Program-made: the position numbers and the translations under genes | The notes under the pieces: model-generated | The model's input: the letters and a program-made list of their open reading frames with translations, nothing else | What the model was told of the DNA's origin: nothing | Database searches by the model: none | Assembly (NCBI RefSeq): GCF_023006505.1 | Contig: NZ_JALBGV010000001.1 | Coordinates: 140,868-204,867 of the forward strand | DNA length: 64,000 bases | Source: Neorhizobium sp. SHOUNA12A | Lineage (GTDB): Bacteria > Pseudomonadota > Alphaproteobacteria > Rhizobiales > Rhizobiaceae | Reading direction: 5' to 3' | Shown here: in pieces, positions 22,737 through 32,041 of the stretch | Layout of the letters: each line of letters opens with the position of its first letter | Position numbering within the stretch: position 1 is the stretch's first letter

Positions 22737-23399
22737 ATGGCCGACGAGATTGAGCCCAAGGATTCGAAGCTCACCATCACCAAGCGGAAATGGGCGGAGC
22801 AAGGCAAGTTCCTGACCGGCCGGATCGCCAGGCCGGAAACCGACCGCCTACCGCCCGGCCAGCACCTGGTCAAGAACTGGCCGGTCCTCGATCTCGGCCA
22901 GCAGCCGCAGGTCTCGCCCGAGCGCTGGAAACTCGACGTGCGCGGCCTCGTCAACAACCGCAGGACCTTGGACTGGGCGGCCTTCCAGGCTCTGCCGCAG
23001 ACAGAGATGCGCTCCGACATCCATTGCGTGACCACCTGGTCGCGCTACGACAACAACTGGAAAGGCGTTTCGACACACGACTTTCTCGATCTCGTCGATC
23101 CGCAAGAGGAGGCGGTTGCCGTCATGCTGACCAGCTATGACGGCTATACCACCAACCTGCTTCTCTCGGATTTCGCCTCGCCGGACGCGATCATCGTCAC
23201 TGAGTGGGAAGGCAAGCCGCTCACCGAGGAACATGGCGGGCCGGTGCGGCTGGTGGTGCCGCACCTCTATTTCTGGAAGAGCGCCAAATGGCTCAACCGC
23301 ATCGAGTTCCTCGACCGCGACCAAGCCGGCTTCTGGGAAAAGAACGGCTACCATATGCGCGGCGACCCCTGGTCCGAGGAGCGTTATTCGGACGACTAA
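22737..23399 (+). CDS. cytosolic sulfite-oxidase-fold molybdopterin protein
   Basis: A 220-residue member of the sulfite oxidase/MsrP superfamily holding molybdopterin (Mo-MPT) through a single cysteine, here in SDIHCVTTWSRYDNNWKG (about residue 98). Other family segments are GQHLVKNWPVLDLG, LLTSYDGYTTNL-like and HGGPVRLVVPHLYFWKSAKW. There is no Tat or Sec signal and no dimerisation/heme domain, so it belongs to the small cytosolic bacterial/archaeal group; the physiological substrate is unknown. AAGGAG precedes the ATG at 22737. It overlaps the convergent reductase gene by 4 bp. Confidence 0.85.
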   Translation: MADEIEPKDSKLTITKRKWAEQGKFLTGRIARPETDRLPPGQHLVKNWPVLDLGQQPQVSPERWKLDVRGLVNNRRTLDWAAFQALPQTEMRSDIHCVTTWSRYDNNWKGVSTHDFLDLVDPQEEAVAVMLTSYDGYTTNLLLSDFASPDAIIVTEWEGKPLTEEHGGPVRLVVPHLYFWKSAKWLNRIEFLDRDQAGFWEKNGYHMRGDPWSEERYSDD

Positions 23400-23995
23400 C
23401 CGAACTGGACGAGGTTGAGCGCCGGCAGCGGGCCACCGGGGAACTGCGCCAGCTTGGCGCCTACCGCAAGCGGCCCGAGATCGATGCCGAAGAAACCGAG
23501 CTTGTCGATCAGCCCGCCGACCTCCGACTTCGAGGCCGCATCGTCACCGGAATAAAACAGCACACGCTTGCCGCCTTCGGAAGAAGGATCAGCCTCGAGC
23601 AGTTTTGCCAGCAGATGGTTGAAGGCCTTAACAACTCGGGCGCCCGGCACGAGGTCCGCGACGATCTCGCTGGAAAGGCGGCCATTGAGTTCAGCCGGCT
23701 TGAACAGCGGCGCTTCGATCGGGTTGTTTGCATCGATGACGATCCGGCCGTTCCAGGCCGGCAGGCCGGCAAGGGCAGCCGGCAGCTTCGACCAGGGAAC
23801 CGCGATCAGCACCATGTCCGCACTTGCTGCCTCTTCGATCGTGCCCGCGGAAATCCAGCGAGACAGCTCGGCCGTCAGTGTTTCGAGCGAGGCCGGGCCG
23901 CGGCTGTTGGCGATGGTGGCGCGCACGCCGTTTCTTGCAAGAGTGCGGGCGAAGGCTGCGCCGATATTGCCGGCGCCGATGATACCGATGGTCAT
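23396..23995 (-). CDS. NAD(P)-binding F420-reductase-like oxidoreductase
   Basis: A 199-residue Rossmann protein of the NADPH-dependent F420 reductase-like/ProC-like family (pfam F420_oxidored). The dinucleotide motif GIIGAGNIGAAFA is at residues 4-16, followed by VLIAVPW (about 61) and the VKAFNHLLAKLL segment (about 123). F420 itself is unlikely in rhizobia, so NADP-linked reduction of another small molecule is more probable. Divergent from a LysR gene, which is its likely regulator; an inverted-repeat operator candidate lies between. Confidence 0.78.
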   Translation of the reverse strand: MTIGIIGAGNIGAAFARTLARNGVRATIANSRGPASLETLTAELSRWISAGTIEEAASADMVLIAVPWSKLPAALAGLPAWNGRIVIDANNPIEAPLFKPAELNGRLSSEIVADLVPGARVVKAFNHLLAKLLEADPSSEGGKRVLFYSGDDAASKSEVGGLIDKLGFFGIDLGPLAVGAKLAQFPGGPLPALNLVQFG

Positions 23996-24040
23996 GATTG
24001 CGATACTCCAGTGGTTTCGATGGCTGGAATATCACCTCTG

Positions 24041-24091
24041 GATTGGCGGTTGATTAGCCGGTAATATAGCCAATCATCTTCAAGCAATCAT
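24041..24091. promoter_or_regulatory. LysR-type operator region
   Basis: GATTGGC (24041-24047) and GCCAATC (24069-24075) are a perfect 7-bp inverted repeat 21 bases apart, and CAATCAT repeats at 24071-24077 and 24085-24091. The sites lie in the divergent gap between the reductase and the LysR gene, the usual place for LysR binding. Confidence 0.45.
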
Positions 24092-24105
24092 TGAGAATAG
24101 GCCGC

Positions 24106-25059
24106 GTGGAAAGTCTCGCCAATCTCGAATCCTTCGTGCGCAGCGCCGAACTTGGCGGTTTCTCGGCTGCGGCCAGGCGGTTGGCACTGACACCCGCGGC
24201 CGTGAGCCGCAACGTGGCGATGCTCGAAAGGAACCTCGGCACCCGCCTCTTCCAGCGCAGCACGCGAAGGCTGACGCTGACGGAAGCGGGCGAACGTTTT
24301 CTGTCGGAGATCCGCGACCACGTCGAGGCGCTGCAGACCGCGATCGCCGGCGCCTCGTCGGAAAGCGCAGAACCGGCCGGTGTGCTGAAAGTCAGCATGA
24401 GCCCGCATTTCGGAACAGGGTATATCCTGCCGCTGCTGCCGGAGTTCATGGCGCGTTACCCGCTGATCCGCCCGGACTGGACGTTCGAAAACCGGCAGGT
24501 CGATCTGATCGCCGAGGGATATGACGCGGCGATCGGCGGCGGGTTTGAGCTGACGCCCGGCGCGGTCGCCCGGGTGCTGGCGCCGGCCCACATCGTTCTG
24601 GTCGCTTCACCGGCCTACATAAAGGACAGGTTCATGCCGGCCCATCCGGCGGACCTTTCGAACCTCGACGGCATCCATATGCGCTCTTCCAATACCGGCC
24701 GTATCCGACAATGGGTGATGCGAAATGCCGGCGGCGAAGAGGTGCCGGTGGCACTGAGGGAAAAGATGGTGCTCAACGACCCAGCCGCCATTGCCCACGC
24801 AGCAAACCTCGGCCTTGGCGTTGCGATGATCGCGATGCCGGATGCCTTATCGTATATGGAGAGCGGTACGCTCGTCCGCCTGCTGCCCGACTGGTATGCG
24901 GATATCGGGCCGATCTCGATCTATTACGCCAGCAAGACGCTGCTGCCGGCAAAAACCCGCGTCTTTATCGACTTCGTGGTCGAGCATTTCCGGAAGGAAC
25001 GTCTGGCCGAACGTTTTGCCGGCAGCCTCGGGGCATCCAACACGCCGAAGCGAAAATAG
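24106..25059 (+). CDS. LysR-family transcriptional regulator
   Basis: A 317-residue LysR regulator: winged HTH at about residues 1-60 (LANLESFVRSAELGGFSAAARRLALTPAAVSRNVAMLE), then a periplasmic-binding-like effector domain. The LTPAAVSRNV recognition helix is typical of the CrgA/YafC branch. GTG at 24106 is preferred to an upstream TTG at 24091, which overlaps the operator repeats. Divergent from the NAD(P) reductase gene, with which it forms the usual LysR gene-target pair. Confidence 0.88.
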   Translation: MESLANLESFVRSAELGGFSAAARRLALTPAAVSRNVAMLERNLGTRLFQRSTRRLTLTEAGERFLSEIRDHVEALQTAIAGASSESAEPAGVLKVSMSPHFGTGYILPLLPEFMARYPLIRPDWTFENRQVDLIAEGYDAAIGGGFELTPGAVARVLAPAHIVLVASPAYIKDRFMPAHPADLSNLDGIHMRSSNTGRIRQWVMRNAGGEEVPVALREKMVLNDPAAIAHAANLGLGVAMIAMPDALSYMESGTLVRLLPDWYADIGPISIYYASKTLLPAKTRVFIDFVVEHFRKERLAERFAGSLGASNTPKRK

Positions 25060-25093
25060 GCGCACCCGACTGACGCCGGATGCGCGGGATCGA

Positions 25094-27382
25094 TCAGATC
25101 AGCTTTTCGAGCGTGATCGGCAGGTCCCGGACGCGTTTGCCGGTCGCGTGGAAGACCGCGTTGGCGATTGCCGGCGCGACGCCGACGATGCCGACTTCGC
25201 CGACGCCCTTGCCGCCCAGCGCCGAGGCGCCGTAGTCGGGAATGCCGACCGAGATTACCTCGATATGCGGCACGTCCGCATTGGTCGGCACCAGATAGTC
25301 GCCCATGTTGCTGTTGACGGTGCGGCCGTTGCGCTGGTCGACGAGACCTTCCTCGAGGAGCGCCTGGCCGATGCCCATGATGATGCCGCCCCGCCACTGG
25401 CTTTCGACCAGCCGCGGATTGTAGAGCCGGCCGCAATCGAAGGCCGAGACGATGCGGGACACCCGCACCGTTCCAAAATCCTCATCCACCCTCACTTCGG
25501 CGAAATGGGCGCACCAGCTATGCATGGAATATTCGCCCATGGTCGGCCCCTGAACCTTTACCATGCTCGTCCAGGCCTGATGCTGCTCCTGGGCGGTAGC
25601 ACCTTCCGGCAGCGTATTCCTCAGGATCTCGATCTCGTCGCGACCGAGCGCCGCCATCAGTTCCGAAAGCGTGAGCGACGGGCCTTGGTCGCGGGGAGCG
25701 GCAACGCGGCCGCCGCTGAAAGTCAGCGTATTGGCGCCGGTATCGCGCAGCGGCGATTTCTCGTCGTTGAGCGCCAGTCCGATCAGTTCGTCGCGGGCCG
25801 CTGTCGCCGCCTTGTGCACGGCGCCGAGAATGGAGCCCGCCAGCATCGAGCCGCCGGCGATCGCCGAGCCCGGCAACCGGGAATCGCCAAGATGGACCTC
25901 GACCTGGTCGGCGGGAATGCCGAACACTTCGGCCACCGTCTGGGCAAGAATCGTATAGGTCCCCTGCCCCATGTCGATCGCACCGCTGACGACCTCGACA
26001 CGGCCGTTGCGCAGGATGCGGATCATCGCCTCGCTGGGCGCCTGAAGGACCGGGAACGTGCCGCAGCCGATGCCCCAGCCGATCAGGGTTTTGCCGTCGC
26101 GCATCGAACGTGGCTCATGGCTGCGCCTCGACCAGCCGAAGGCTTCGGCCCCTTCGGTCAGCGCTTCGCGCAGCCGGCGGGTCGACCAGGGTTTTCCCGA
26201 CTGGTAGTCGTGGTCGGCGTAGTTTTTCAGCCGCAGTTCGAGCGGGTCCATGCCGAGTTTGTAGGCGAGCTCCTCCATCGCACTTTCGATGCCGAACGCG
26301 CTGGGGTTCTTGCCCGGTCCGCGTAACGCACCCGGTGTGACGGCGTTGACCGGCACGACCCGATGCTGCGACGAGAAATTCTCTATCCTGTAGAGGATCG
26401 GCGTTGCGGCACCGGTCTGCTCAGGCCAATCCGCATAGGTGGAGGTCTCGCTGGCGCCGCGATGGACGATAGCCTGCAAGATGCCGTCTTCTGTCGCGCC
26501 GATCTTGATCCGCTGGCGTGTCGCGGCGCGACCGCCATAGTTGGTGAAATTCTGCGGTCGCGTGAGCGCAAGCTTTACCGGCCGGCCGAGCTTCCTGGAC
26601 GCGAAAGCTGCCACCGCGCCATGGGCGAGCGCCGCCCCCTTGGAGCCGAACCCGCCGCCGATGAACGGCGAGATCAGGCGGACATTTTCGTAAGGAATGC
26701 CGAACCATTCGGAATAGCTGCGCGCCATGCCGTGAGACCACTGGCTCGGCTCCCAGACCGTGATTTGGTCGCCATCCCACTTCACGGTCAGCCCATGCGG
26801 CTCCATGGCGACGTGATATTCACGCGGCGTCGAATATTCGCCTTCGATCTGAACTGGCGCGGCCGCAAGTGCGGCCTCGGCATCACCCCATCCGGCGGTA
26901 AGATTGTCCATCACCTTGCCTTCGCCGGCCGCCGTATCGTTGAAGCTCGCGACATGCGGCGCCTTCTCATAGGTGATGCAGATCAGCCTTGCCGCCTCGA
27001 CCGCCTGTTCGCGGCTTTCCGCGACGACTGCGGCGATCGACTGGCCATTGTACTGCACCTGCCGCGGCAGCGGATAATACGGCTGGTTATCGGGGCGATT
27101 GCCACCCCAGTCGGAGGCAACCAGAAGACCCATGTCGTCATCCGGCGTCAGCACCATCAGCACGCCCGGGGCCGCAAGCGCCTTTTCCGCATCGACCGAA
27201 ATGACGCGGCCGGCCGGAATCGTGCTCTGGACGAGAATGGCGTAGGCAAGGTCTTCGAGCGGATATTCCAGTGCATAGGTCGCACCGCCGGTGACCTTCA
27301 GATTGCCTTCGAAGCGTGTTTGACGACCGCCGACAGTCCCGTCTGAGGCATCGCCGTGTTTGCGGGGTTCCATGATGGTCAT
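25094..27382 (-). CDS. paoC: molybdopterin subunit of PaoABC-type aldehyde oxidoreductase
   Basis: A 762-residue large subunit of the xanthine-oxidase family that holds Mo-cytosine dinucleotide and the substrate site. The pattern matches E. coli PaoC/YagR: VGGRQTRFEGNLKVTGGATYA at the start, FIGGGFGSKG (about 268), TPGALRGPGKNP (about 355) for the Mo/substrate loop, and the catalytic Glu in GGKGVGEVG near the end. Such enzymes oxidise aromatic and other aldehydes to acids. ATG at 27382 has a GGAGG Shine-Dalgarno and overlaps the FAD-subunit stop (ATGA). Third gene of a three-subunit operon. Confidence 0.87.
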   Translation of the reverse strand: MTIMEPRKHGDASDGTVGGRQTRFEGNLKVTGGATYALEYPLEDLAYAILVQSTIPAGRVISVDAEKALAAPGVLMVLTPDDDMGLLVASDWGGNRPDNQPYYPLPRQVQYNGQSIAAVVAESREQAVEAARLICITYEKAPHVASFNDTAAGEGKVMDNLTAGWGDAEAALAAAPVQIEGEYSTPREYHVAMEPHGLTVKWDGDQITVWEPSQWSHGMARSYSEWFGIPYENVRLISPFIGGGFGSKGAALAHGAVAAFASRKLGRPVKLALTRPQNFTNYGGRAATRQRIKIGATEDGILQAIVHRGASETSTYADWPEQTGAATPILYRIENFSSQHRVVPVNAVTPGALRGPGKNPSAFGIESAMEELAYKLGMDPLELRLKNYADHDYQSGKPWSTRRLREALTEGAEAFGWSRRSHEPRSMRDGKTLIGWGIGCGTFPVLQAPSEAMIRILRNGRVEVVSGAIDMGQGTYTILAQTVAEVFGIPADQVEVHLGDSRLPGSAIAGGSMLAGSILGAVHKAATAARDELIGLALNDEKSPLRDTGANTLTFSGGRVAAPRDQGPSLTLSELMAALGRDEIEILRNTLPEGATAQEQHQAWTSMVKVQGPTMGEYSMHSWCAHFAEVRVDEDFGTVRVSRIVSAFDCGRLYNPRLVESQWRGGIIMGIGQALLEEGLVDQRNGRTVNSNMGDYLVPTNADVPHIEVISVGIPDYGASALGGKGVGEVGIVGVAPAIANAVFHATGKRVRDLPITLEKLI

Positions 27383-28365
27383 ACGAGACCTCCAACTTTC
27401 AGGATGGCGCGGGCGACAACGCGCGGCGCAAGCTCGATCTTGTAGTGATTGGCGCCATGCGAAACGGCACCTTCCATGGCGAGCCGGCTCGCCGCCTCGA
27501 CGGTTTCCGCGCTGAGCACCTTGCCGACCAGCGCCTGTTCGACGTTGCGAGCCCGCCACGGCTTGGTGGCGACGCCGCCGAGAACGACGCGGATATCGCG
27601 AACCGTCTTGCCGTCCGCTTCGAATTCCAGCCCGACTGCGGCACTCGCCGCCGCAAACTCGTAGGACTGGCGGTCGCGAACCTTGAGATAGGTAGAGTTC
27701 TTCGCCGCCGCCGAGGCCGGAATGGTGATCGCGGTGATCATCTCGCCGCGCTGCAACGCGGTTTCCCGCTCCGGCGTATTGCCCGGCGTCAGGAAAAAGT
27801 CGTCGACCGACACCGTCCGGCCCCCGAGATCGACCACGGCGTCGAAGGCGGCGAGCGCGACTGCGAGGTCACCCGGATAGGTGGCGATGCAGGCATCGCT
27901 GGTGCCGAGGACAGCGTGGTTGCGGGTGACGCCGCCAAGCGCCGAACAGCCGGAGCCGGGATTGCGCTTGTGGCAGGCCGGAAACACGTCCGGCTCGCGG
28001 AAATACGAACAGCGTGTCCGCTGCAACAGGTTGCCGCCGATCGTCGCCATGTTGCGGAGTTGGGCGGAGGCCGCCAGCGACAGCGATTCCGAAACCGCCG
28101 GGAAAGCGGCGCGGATGCCTGCGTGATCGGCAACCGCGCCCATCTTGGCAAGCGCACCGATCGTGGCGCCGCCGGCATCGAGGGTGATCCCGCCGAGCCC
28201 GGAAAGGTGGGTGATGTCGATGACGGTTTCCGGCTCCATCACGCCGCATTTGGCGAGATCGAGAAGCGTCGTGCCACCGGCAAGCAGCGTTGAACCGGCC
28301 TGGAGCGCCGCCTGCCGGGCTTCACCGGCGGACGAGGCGCGGAGATAGGAAAAGTCTCTCATCAC
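27379..28365 (-). CDS. paoB: FAD/[4Fe-4S] subunit of PaoABC-type oxidoreductase
   Basis: A 328-residue CO-dehydrogenase-type FAD subunit: AGGTTLLDL (about 29-37) and TIGGNLLQ (about 108-115) bind FAD. Like E. coli PaoB, it has an insertion with four cysteines (Cys119, Cys131, Cys140, Cys159) that in PaoB holds an extra [4Fe-4S] cluster, a feature not found in ordinary xanthine dehydrogenases. It passes electrons from the [2Fe-2S] subunit to the acceptor. Overlaps both neighbours by 4 bp, so translation is coupled. Confidence 0.88.
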   Translation of the reverse strand: MMRDFSYLRASSAGEARQAALQAGSTLLAGGTTLLDLAKCGVMEPETVIDITHLSGLGGITLDAGGATIGALAKMGAVADHAGIRAAFPAVSESLSLAASAQLRNMATIGGNLLQRTRCSYFREPDVFPACHKRNPGSGCSALGGVTRNHAVLGTSDACIATYPGDLAVALAAFDAVVDLGGRTVSVDDFFLTPGNTPERETALQRGEMITAITIPASAAAKNSTYLKVRDRQSYEFAAASAAVGLEFEADGKTVRDIRVVLGGVATKPWRARNVEQALVGKVLSAETVEAASRLAMEGAVSHGANHYKIELAPRVVARAILKVGGLV

Positions 28366-28835
28366 GCCATCTCCGCCGCTTCGCGCACCGCCGCGACGAT
28401 GCTGTTATAGGCTCCGCACCGACAGAGATTGCCGGACATGTATTCGCGGATTTCGTCGTCGGATCCCGCATGGCCTTCGCGGATGCAGGCGACTGCCGAC
28501 ATGATCTGGCCGGGCGTGCAATAGCCGCATTGGAACGCATCATGCTCCACGAAAGCCGCCTGGACAGGGTGCAGCTCGCCGTTTTCCGCGGCAATCCCCT
28601 CAATCGTGGTGATCTGTCGGCCTTCGACCTGGGCTGCGAGCGTCAGACAGGAGAGCACACGGCTGCCGTCGACATGACAGGTGCAGGCGCCGCACTGGCC
28701 CTGGTCGCAGCCCTTCTTGGTACCGGTCAGCGCCAGATGTTCGCGCAGAGCATCGAGCAGCGTGACACGCGGTTCGACATCGAGTTCGTGCCGCCTCCCG
28801 TTGATATCGAGCGAAAGATGGATGGTTCGTGTCAT
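28362..28835 (-). CDS. paoA: [2Fe-2S] subunit of PaoABC-type oxidoreductase
   Basis: A 157-residue small subunit with two [2Fe-2S] clusters: a plant-ferredoxin-type set (Cys43, Cys48, Cys51, Cys63 in GCDQGQCGAC...SC) and the xanthine-oxidase-type set (Cys103, Cys106, Cys138, Cys140 in CGYC...CRC). Unlike the periplasmic E. coli PaoA it has no Tat signal peptide, so this complex should stay in the cytosol. First gene of the operon. The promoter region to 29071 contains a perfect palindrome that the divergent TetR protein may bind. Confidence 0.9.
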   Translation of the reverse strand: MTRTIHLSLDINGRRHELDVEPRVTLLDALREHLALTGTKKGCDQGQCGACTCHVDGSRVLSCLTLAAQVEGRQITTIEGIAAENGELHPVQAAFVEHDAFQCGYCTPGQIMSAVACIREGHAGSDDEIREYMSGNLCRCGAYNSIVAAVREAAEMA

Positions 28836-28997
28836 GGATCAAGCTCCTGCCATTGTCACGAGAATGAGAATTTAAAGCCTGGGACGGACTGGCCAACTGG
28901 CTGCGATGCCCTAGATGATGTTCGGCGAGAGAAGCACCGGCACATTTCGGCATGACATCCGTCCCCCTCTGGACTAAGAAGTGGAGGGCACTCCAGA

Positions 28998-29019
28998 TAA
29001 ACGGAGGCGCCTCCGTTTA
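28998..29019. promoter_or_regulatory. perfect 22-bp palindrome, TetR operator candidate
   Basis: Half-site TAAACGGAGGC (28998-29008) is followed without a gap by its exact complement to 29019. It lies between the divergent paoABC operon (start 28835) and the TetR gene (start 29072), 53 bases from the latter. Length and symmetry are those of a TetR-family operator. Confidence 0.7.
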
Positions 29020-29071
29020 AACTAGTGGCTTACTGATTTTCGTCAAGCCCTCATTTGCCTGGAGCAATATT

Positions 29072-29665
29072 TTGGCCTCGGCCGAGCCGAAGACGACATC
29101 GCCCGCATCGACCAAGCTTCGCGCCGATGCCCGCCGTAACCGCGACAGGCTGATCGAGGTGGCGGCCGCAGCCTTTGCGGAAAATGGCGTCGAGACCTCG
29201 CTGGAAGATATAGCACGCCAGGCTTGTGTCGGCATCGGCACCCTTTACCGGCATTTCCCGAGCCGCGAGCATCTCGTGGAAGTGGTCTATCGGCGCGAAC
29301 TCGAAAGCCTCGCCACGGCTGCCACAGAACTTGCCCAAAAACATTCGCCGGATGTTGCGCTCGAGGAATGGATGCGTCGTTTCGTGGGCTACATCGCCAC
29401 CAAGCGCGGCATGGCCAACAGCCTTCGCATTCTCATGACATCGAACTCCTCCCTTTTTTCCGAGGGCTCGGGCCTGATCCGCGGCGCTTTGGAAAGCCTG
29501 TTGAAGACCGCCGGCGACAAGGGATGTATCCGCAGCGACATCGAGACAAGCGATCTCCTGCACGCGCTGTCGAGTATCTATTCGATTCCGGAATCGCCCG
29601 AATGGCGTGAGCGGTCGCATCGCCTGATCGGCCTCTTGATGGACGGCCTTCGGACCCGCCGATAA
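29072..29665 (+). CDS. TetR-family regulator, probable repressor of paoABC
   Basis: A 197-residue TetR regulator: HTH at about residues 18-65 (RRNRDRLIEVAAAAFAENG...SLEDIARQACVGIGTLYRHFPSREHL), then a helical ligand domain of the SbtR-like type. TTG start with GGAG about 9 bases upstream; no ATG is available nearby. Divergent from paoABC with a perfect 22-bp palindrome between them, so it is probably an aldehyde- or aromatic-responsive repressor of the oxidoreductase and of itself (inference). Confidence 0.83.
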   Translation: MASAEPKTTSPASTKLRADARRNRDRLIEVAAAAFAENGVETSLEDIARQACVGIGTLYRHFPSREHLVEVVYRRELESLATAATELAQKHSPDVALEEWMRRFVGYIATKRGMANSLRILMTSNSSLFSEGSGLIRGALESLLKTAGDKGCIRSDIETSDLLHALSSIYSIPESPEWRERSHRLIGLLMDGLRTRR

Positions 29666-30061
29666 CACCCGCTCAATGCCTCGGATCTGCTCGGAAACGG
29701 CCCGTCGGATAGGCTAGATTTCGCATCTCGTTTGAACGGAAAATCAAGCAATCCTCGATTGACAGGTATCCTGTTACTACGCCGGCCTGATTCCAATATT
29801 ATCGTTATAAAATAAACGGATAGCACAGGTATATTTTCGAACTTTTAGCGCCGAAAATCATCAAAAATCGTTGTACAATATCAAAATTCAATCTGTCGTT
29901 AAAGAGTTTGACCTTAATCTTCCGGCAACCGCGTGACCGCCATCCGGTGTAGCGCAAGAGCCGGTATGAGACCGGTTCTCTTCCCACACTGCCAGATATC
30001 AGATCTGCGCGTGAAAACGCGTTGCCTCATTCGAGGCTTCACCAATCCGGAGCCGAACCTC
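29666..30061 (+). other. AT-rich intergenic leader upstream of the chemoreceptor gene
   Basis: 396 bases without a gene, clearly richer in A+T than the surroundings (especially 29780-29920). TTGACA at 29758-29763 and TATAAAAT near 29810 are possible promoter elements but not well spaced to each other. The last 100 bases contain small inverted repeats, for example GCCTC/GAGGC around 30025-30038, suggesting a structured 5' leader. Nothing else recognised. Confidence 0.4.
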
Positions 30062-32020
30062 ATGTCCCGTCTCTCCATTCGCAGCTCGCTCATCGCCGTC
30101 TTCGGCGCGATTGCAGCTCTCGTCGCCGTTCTCGCCTGGGCGGCCATATCCTCGCTCTCCAACGTCGCCGGCAATCTCAATACGATTTCCGAGAACTCGA
30201 TGCCGAGCGTTCAGGCTTCGAAGAATATCGAGACGGCCATTCTCGGAATGACGGTCGCCTATATGGGCCATCTCACCACCACCTCGGACTTCGGCATGGA
30301 ATCGGCGGAAAAGCTGATCGCCCAGCAATCCGATGCGCTGAAGGTCGCTCTCAACGCCTACAGGCCGCTGATTTCCAGCGATCAGGAAAAGCAGATCATC
30401 GACCAGATCCAGGCCGGCATCGACAAATACATCCTGAACGGCCAGAAGATGCTGGACTTCTCCCGCAAGGCTTCGGACGCCCGCGCCCGTGTCGAGATGG
30501 AAAAGATGCGCATCACCATCCAGCCAGCGATGGAAGCCGTTACCAAGCTGGTCAAGTCGAACACGGATGAGGCGGCCGTCGAAACCGCAAAGGCGAAGAC
30601 GACCTACTCCACCGCGCTCACCACGATGGAAATCATCCTCGGCGTCGTTTTCTTGCTGATCGTCGGTGCCGCCGTCTACGTGTTGTCCGGTATTGCCCGC
30701 CCCATCCAGCGCATCACGGCGTCGATGAGCGGCCTTGCCGCAGGTGACACCGCCACCGAAATCCCCTTCGCCGGCCGCAAGGACGAAGTCGGCGCCATGG
30801 CCGGCGCCGTCGAAGTGTTCCGCCAGGCCGCGATCTCCAACAGGCAGCTTCAGGAAGAGGCCGAGGAAGCCCGCGCCCACGCCGAAGCCGACCGGATTCG
30901 CCTGCAGGAAGAGGCGGAAGCCTCGGCCCAGGCCCGCCTGCACGAAGCGACCTCCGGCCTTGCCGCCGGCCTGCGTCGCCTTGCCTCCGGTGACCTCGCC
31001 TTCCAGCTCAACGAGCCTTTTGCTCCGGATTTCGAAGCGCTGCGCGAAGACCTGAACTCCGCCGTGTCCCGTCTCGGCGCCGCACTTTCCGAAGTCGCCG
31101 GCTCGGCCCAGTCGATCGACAGCGGCTCGCGTGAAGTCAGCCAGAGCGCCGACGACCTTTCCAAGCGGACTGAACAGCAGGCAGCCTCGCTTGAAGAGAC
31201 CGCCGCAGCCCTCGACGAAATCACCGTCAACGTCTCGAACTCTTCCAAACGCGCGGACGAGGCGAAGTCCATCGCGCTGCAGGCAAATTCGAGCGCCGCC
31301 CAGTCGGGCGCCGTGGTTGCCAACGCCGTCGACGCGATGCAGCGCATCGAGCAGTCGTCCAGCCAGATCTCCAACATCATCGGCGTCATCGACGAGATCG
31401 CCTTCCAGACTAATCTGTTGGCGCTGAATGCCGGCGTCGAAGCGGCTCGTGCGGGTGATGCCGGCAAGGGTTTTGCGGTTGTCGCCCAGGAAGTCCGCGA
31501 ACTCGCCCAGCGTTCCGCGAGCGCCGCCAAGGAGATCAAGGACCTCATCCGCAAGTCGGGCGCCGAGGTTCAGAACGGCGTTAAGCTGGTGCGCGAGACC
31601 GGCGACGCGCTGAAAACGATCGAATCCCACGTCGTCACCATCAACGAGCACATCAGCGCGATCGCCACCGCCGCCCGCGAACAGTCGGTCGGACTTGCCG
31701 AAGTCAATTCGGCCGTCAACCAGATGGACCAGGTGACACAGCAAAACGCTGCAATGGTCGAGGAAACCAATGCCGCCGGCGCCAATCTCGCCTCGGAAAG
31801 CACGAAGCTGCGCGATCTCCTCACCCGCTTCAAGCTCTCCGAGGGCGGTCAGCGTTCCGGAATACAGCAGCGGCCGGCCTACGGCTCCGCTCCGGTTGCT
31901 GCCGGCCGCAACGCCGTTCCGCAGGAATCGCCGGCCCGTCGCCTTGCGCAGCGCGTCAGCAAGTCCTTTGGCGGCGCCGCGGCTGCGGCAAGCACGGAAT
32001 CGCAGTGGACCGAATTCTGA
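30062..32020 (+). CDS. membrane methyl-accepting chemotaxis protein
   Basis: A 652-residue chemoreceptor. One membrane helix at about residues 8-30, a periplasmic four-helix-bundle-type sensor of about 160 residues, and a second membrane helix at about 193-215 ([22 protein letters not shown]). Two HAMP-like regions follow (about 216-268 and 300-350), then the MCP domain with tip [19 protein letters not shown]. The C-terminus ends QWTEF, matching the xWxxF tether for CheR/CheB. The start at 30062 gives the expected short cytoplasmic N-terminus. The ligand cannot be predicted. Confidence 0.92.
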   Translation: MSRLSIRSSLIAVFGAIAALVAVLAWAAISSLSNVAGNLNTISENSMPSVQASKNIETAILGMTVAYMGHLTTTSDFGMESAEKLIAQQSDALKVALNAYRPLISSDQEKQIIDQIQAGIDKYILNGQKMLDFSRKASDARARVEMEKMRITIQPAMEAVTKLVKSNTDEAAVETAKAKTTYSTALTTMEIILGVVFLLIVGAAVYVLSGIARPIQRITASMSGLAAGDTATEIPFAGRKDEVGAMAGAVEVFRQAAISNRQLQEEAEEARAHAEADRIRLQEEAEASAQARLHEATSGLAAGLRRLASGDLAFQLNEPFAPDFEALREDLNSAVSRLGAALSEVAGSAQSIDSGSREVSQSADDLSKRTEQQAASLEETAAALDEITVNVSNSSKRADEAKSIALQANSSAAQSGAVVANAVDAMQRIEQSSSQISNIIGVIDEIAFQTNLLALNAGVEAARAGDAGKGFAVVAQEVRELAQRSASAAKEIKDLIRKSGAEVQNGVKLVRETGDALKTIESHVVTINEHISAIATAAREQSVGLAEVNSAVNQMDQVTQQNAAMVEETNAAGANLASESTKLRDLLTRFKLSEGGQRSGIQQRPAYGSAPVAAGRNAVPQESPARRLAQRVSKSFGGAAAAASTESQWTEF

Positions 32021-32041
32021 TCCGCTGATCGAAGCTCAGCT

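Noticed and set aside
29999..31744. 581-codon minus-strand open frame opposite the chemoreceptor
   Set aside because: Antisense shadow of a clear MCP gene; glycine/aspartate-rich composition without motifs.
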